Source: JBCBTD01 sp039818825 (GTDB lineage Bacteria > Pseudomonadota > Alphaproteobacteria > Geminicoccales > Geminicoccaceae). From it: 14,256 nucleotides of DNA. Location: contig JBCBTD010000088.1 of the NCBI GenBank assembly GCA_039818825.1, forward strand, positions 1 to 14,256. Reading direction: 5' to 3'. Positions within the stretch are counted from its first letter, which is position 1, and the number at the start of each line of letters is the position of its first letter. The notes below the pieces were generated by a model. The model worked only from the letters and a program-made list of their open reading frames with translations. It was not told where the DNA came from and did no database searches. This document shows positions 14,189 to 14,256 of the stretch, piece by piece. Position numbers and translations under genes: made by a program.

Positions 14189-14256
14189 TTTGACTCTCTG
14201 ACTAAGATTTTTGACACTCTGCCTAAAAAAAAAGACCCACGATGTCTCCGTTAATT
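14184..14256. other. AT-rich tail with two 17-base direct repeats
   Basis: The last 73 bases are about 37% G+C, in sharp contrast to the rest. TTTGACTCTCTGACTAA (14189-14205) recurs as TTTGACACTCTGCCTAA (14210-14226), 15 of 17 identical with a 21-base period, followed by nine A. Helically phased repeats of this kind occur in insertion-sequence ends as transposase-binding sites; foreign or misassembled sequence is equally possible. No gene is seen. Confidence 0.5.

Noticed and set aside
13876..14217. Minus-strand frame of 113 codons through the palindrome
   Set aside because: It reads the palindrome twice and the antisense of the dehydrogenase start; no family resemblance and no ribosome site.
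1..14256. CRISPR arrays, tRNA or rRNA genes
   Set aside because: No regularly spaced repeats, cloverleaf-like segments or rRNA-like stretches were seen; the only direct repeats are the two 17-base copies at 14189-14226.

Overview
The window is GC-rich (about two thirds G+C by eye), densely packed and transcribed almost entirely from the + strand. It looks like a carbohydrate/polyol catabolic island of a high-GC proteobacterium, probably an alphaproteobacterium. That guess rests on the iol gene style, the MalK-type sugar ABC transporter and the frequent TTG starts; no rRNA or marker gene fixes the taxonomy. Both edges cut through or disrupt genes, so the window may be a whole contig.

Positions 1-3380 carry the tail of a myo-inositol catabolic operon: the C-terminal part of iolD, iolC, iolB (broken by a single frameshift) and a class II aldolase of the FbaA/IolJ type. 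Together these cover ring hydrolysis of trihydroxycyclohexanedione, isomerisation of 5-deoxy-glucuronate, phosphorylation of the resulting 2-deoxy-5-keto-gluconate, and cleavage to DHAP and malonic semialdehyde. iolG, iolE and iolA are not in the window.

A 135-base gap with an 11-base inverted repeat next to a strong ribosome binding site separates this from a second tightly coupled operon at 3516-12820. That operon encodes a TIM-barrel isomerase/epimerase-like enzyme, a Gfo/Idh/MocA dehydrogenase, a complete CUT1-type sugar ABC importer (ATPase, binding protein, two permeases, second ATPase), a small four-helix membrane protein with no recognised family, and a PfkB-family kinase. The two ATPases are complementary: one has lost the H-switch histidine and the other the LSGGQ signature. 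The heterodimer should therefore have one competent and one degenerate ATP site.

After this come a second TIM-barrel epimerase-like gene (12931-13779), preceded by a perfect 16-base palindrome, and the first ~30 codons of a 3-hydroxyisobutyrate/threonate-dehydrogenase-like gene. That gene is broken by a 120-base, near-perfect palindrome, followed by a 73-base AT-rich tail with two 17-base repeats. The tail could be the edge of a mobile element or an assembly junction.

Working model: the transporter imports an inositol-like or modified sugar/polyol; the dehydrogenase and TIM-barrel enzymes oxidise and rearrange it; the kinases phosphorylate the products; and the iol genes process any inositol-type intermediate. 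The substrate cannot be read from sequence alone. No tRNA, rRNA or CRISPR was seen, and no regulator gene lies in the window.
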